6,306 bases of DNA. Source: an uncultured Bacilli bacterium (GTDB lineage: Bacteria; Bacillota_I; Bacilli_A; ML615J-28; CAG-313). The stretch lies in the NCBI GenBank assembly GCA_904501965.1, contig CAJGCS010000063.1:1-6306 (forward strand), read 5' to 3'. The position numbers were made by a program, and so were the translations under genes. Below, in pieces: positions 5,332 to 6,306 of this stretch; the stretch's first letter is position 1; each line of letters opens with the position of its first letter. The notes below the pieces were generated by a model that saw only the letters and a program-made list of their open reading frames with translations, did no database searches and was not told the origin of the DNA.

Positions 5332-6306
5332 ATGAAAAAACTTTTTAGCATTATTGCAGTTATTTCAATGTTTGTTTTTGGAACATTATTCCTAACTGCA
5401 TGTGAAGAACCTACTCCTGGACCTCAAGAAGATAAGGTTACAGTTGGATGGTATTATGGTTCAAAATTATTAAAAGAAGAACAAGTTGAAAAAGGAACAG
5501 TTCTAGAAAGCTGGACTCCAGTTCAAGAAGGTAAAACTTTCACTGGTTGGTTTGCAGAAGCTAGTACAACTACTCCATTTGACTTTACACAAGCTGTAGA
5601 AGAAGATACAGATATATTCGCTGCATTCAAATCTGATGAATTTGTTGCTGACGAAAATGAATATTATTTAATCGGTACTGGTGCTGCTGATATGGGTAAA
5701 TCTGCATGGGATCATGCAAATAGTGCTGCTAACTTATCAATGGTAAGACAAGAAGTTGAAGGCGCTAACGTTTATAAAATCCAAATCAAGATGTACGCTG
5801 GTGATGCATTCCAAATCGCTTACGGTGGTGCATGGGATGGACAACAAGGTATCGGTATCATGGTTGGTGCTGAATATTGTGATGGTACTAACAAATATGA
5901 TGGTACAGAATACACAGCTGCAGACAAGAAAGTTGCACATGTATTAGACGCTGAAGGTAACGTTGTATTCATGGGTTATGATGAATATAACAAAGGCTTC
6001 GAAGTATGGAATATTTTCCTTGCAGAAGGTCAAGATGGTATTTATGAATTCACATTAACTACTTATCCAAATGCTAAAGCATACAATACTTTAGAATACA
6101 AACTAGTAGAAAAAGTTGAAGCATTAACATCTACTCATACAATGCATTTAATTGGTGCTTTCAATAACTGGACTCAAGCTGATGCTGCATGGTTATTAAA
6201 AGAATCTGATGATAAAGCAACATGGACTGGATATTTAACAGTTACTCCTGAAATGTTTGTTGACTATGGTCAAGCAGACAAAAACACAACTGCATTAAAA
6301 GTTTTC
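5332..6306 (+). CDS. Lipoprotein with InlB/Flg_new-like repeat and SusE/SusF-like putative starch-binding modules (3' truncated by window)
   Basis: The frame is open from ATG 5332 through the last base (325 codons, no stop), so the C-terminus lies outside. AGAAGGAG at 5314-5321, 10 nt upstream, supports the start. Residues 1-23 form a lipoprotein signal peptide with lipobox LTAC, so Cys24 should anchor it to the outer membrane face. A short acidic, proline-containing linker follows. Residues ~35-100 (KVTVGWYYG... FTGWFAE...TPFDF...DTDIFAAFK) match the InlB B-repeat/Flg_new beta-grasp pattern. Residues ~109-260 start EYYLIGTG and include VYKIQIKMYAGDAFQIAYGGAW; a second copy from ~269 starts MHLIGAFNNW and is cut by the window. 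The 'LIG.FNNW ... vY...v.l..gd.F.i' pattern resembles SusE/SusF-type starch-binding folds. No catalytic motif is visible. Next to pulA and behind a LacI-type operator, a role in holding alpha-glucans at the surface is likely; a solute-binding role is less likely because tandem small beta modules do not look like a bilobed SBP. Codons favour GCT, GGT and AAC, suggesting high expression. Ligand and family are inferred. Confidence 0.8.
   Translation, partial: MKKLFSIIAVISMFVFGTLFLTACEEPTPGPQEDKVTVGWYYGSKLLKEEQVEKGTVLESWTPVQEGKTFTGWFAEASTTTPFDFTQAVEEDTDIFAAFKSDEFVADENEYYLIGTGAADMGKSAWDHANSAANLSMVRQEVEGANVYKIQIKMYAGDAFQIAYGGAWDGQQGIGIMVGAEYCDGTNKYDGTEYTAADKKVAHVLDAEGNVVFMGYDEYNKGFEVWNIFLAEGQDGIYEFTLTTYPNAKAYNTLEYKLVEKVEALTSTHTMHLIGAFNNWTQADAAWLLKESDDKATWTGYLTVTPEMFVDYGQADKNTTALKVF

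Noticed and set aside
5737..5947. Two short open frames (one on each strand) inside the downstream lipoprotein gene
   Set aside because: The real reading frame is the one open from 5332 to the window end, with a lipobox signal peptide and ribosome binding site; these are shadows of it.

Overview
The window is AT-rich and densely packed. Its genes carry strong AGGAGG-type ribosome binding sites, end in TAA, and encode tryptophan with TGG. It has two lipobox-type lipoproteins without outer-membrane machinery. This suggests a low-GC Bacillota or Mollicutes-like bacterium with the standard genetic code, for example from the Acholeplasma/Izemoplasma/RF39/Erysipelotrichia range. The lineage is an inference from style, not from a marker gene.

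Layout. Positions 1-267 hold the 3' end of a plus-strand gene whose C-terminus looks like RsmI, the 16S rRNA C1402 2'-O-methyltransferase. It converges on a minus-strand serine recombinase gene (288-878). The two share a compact GC-rich hairpin (266-292) that probably terminates both. The 141-bp gap 879-1019 separates the recombinase from the divergent malQ. It holds a 17-bp palindrome just upstream of the recombinase and a near-consensus sigma-A type promoter for malQ.

From 1020 on, the window is an alpha-glucan utilisation locus. malQ (4-alpha-glucanotransferase, GH77, no signal peptide) and pulA (type I pullulanase lipoprotein with CBM41, CBM48 and GH13 domains) are 15 bp apart and form an operon that ends in a clear intrinsic terminator (5189-5218). 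A second unit follows: promoter 5232-5260, a perfect 9+9 bp inverted repeat with a central CG (5271-5292) that looks like a LacI/GalR-family operator, and a lipoprotein gene that starts at 5332 and runs off the end of the window. That lipoprotein has an InlB/Flg_new-like repeat, then one full and one partial copy of a module resembling SusE/SusF-type starch-binding folds.

Working model: the surface lipoprotein holds starch or glycogen-like glucans at the membrane, surface PulA cuts alpha-1,6 branches, linear maltodextrins are imported by a transporter not seen here, and cytoplasmic MalQ disproportionates them. The recombinase has no evident connection to this pathway. No tRNA, rRNA, CRISPR array or insertion sequence was seen, and no gene-free stretch exceeds 150 bp.
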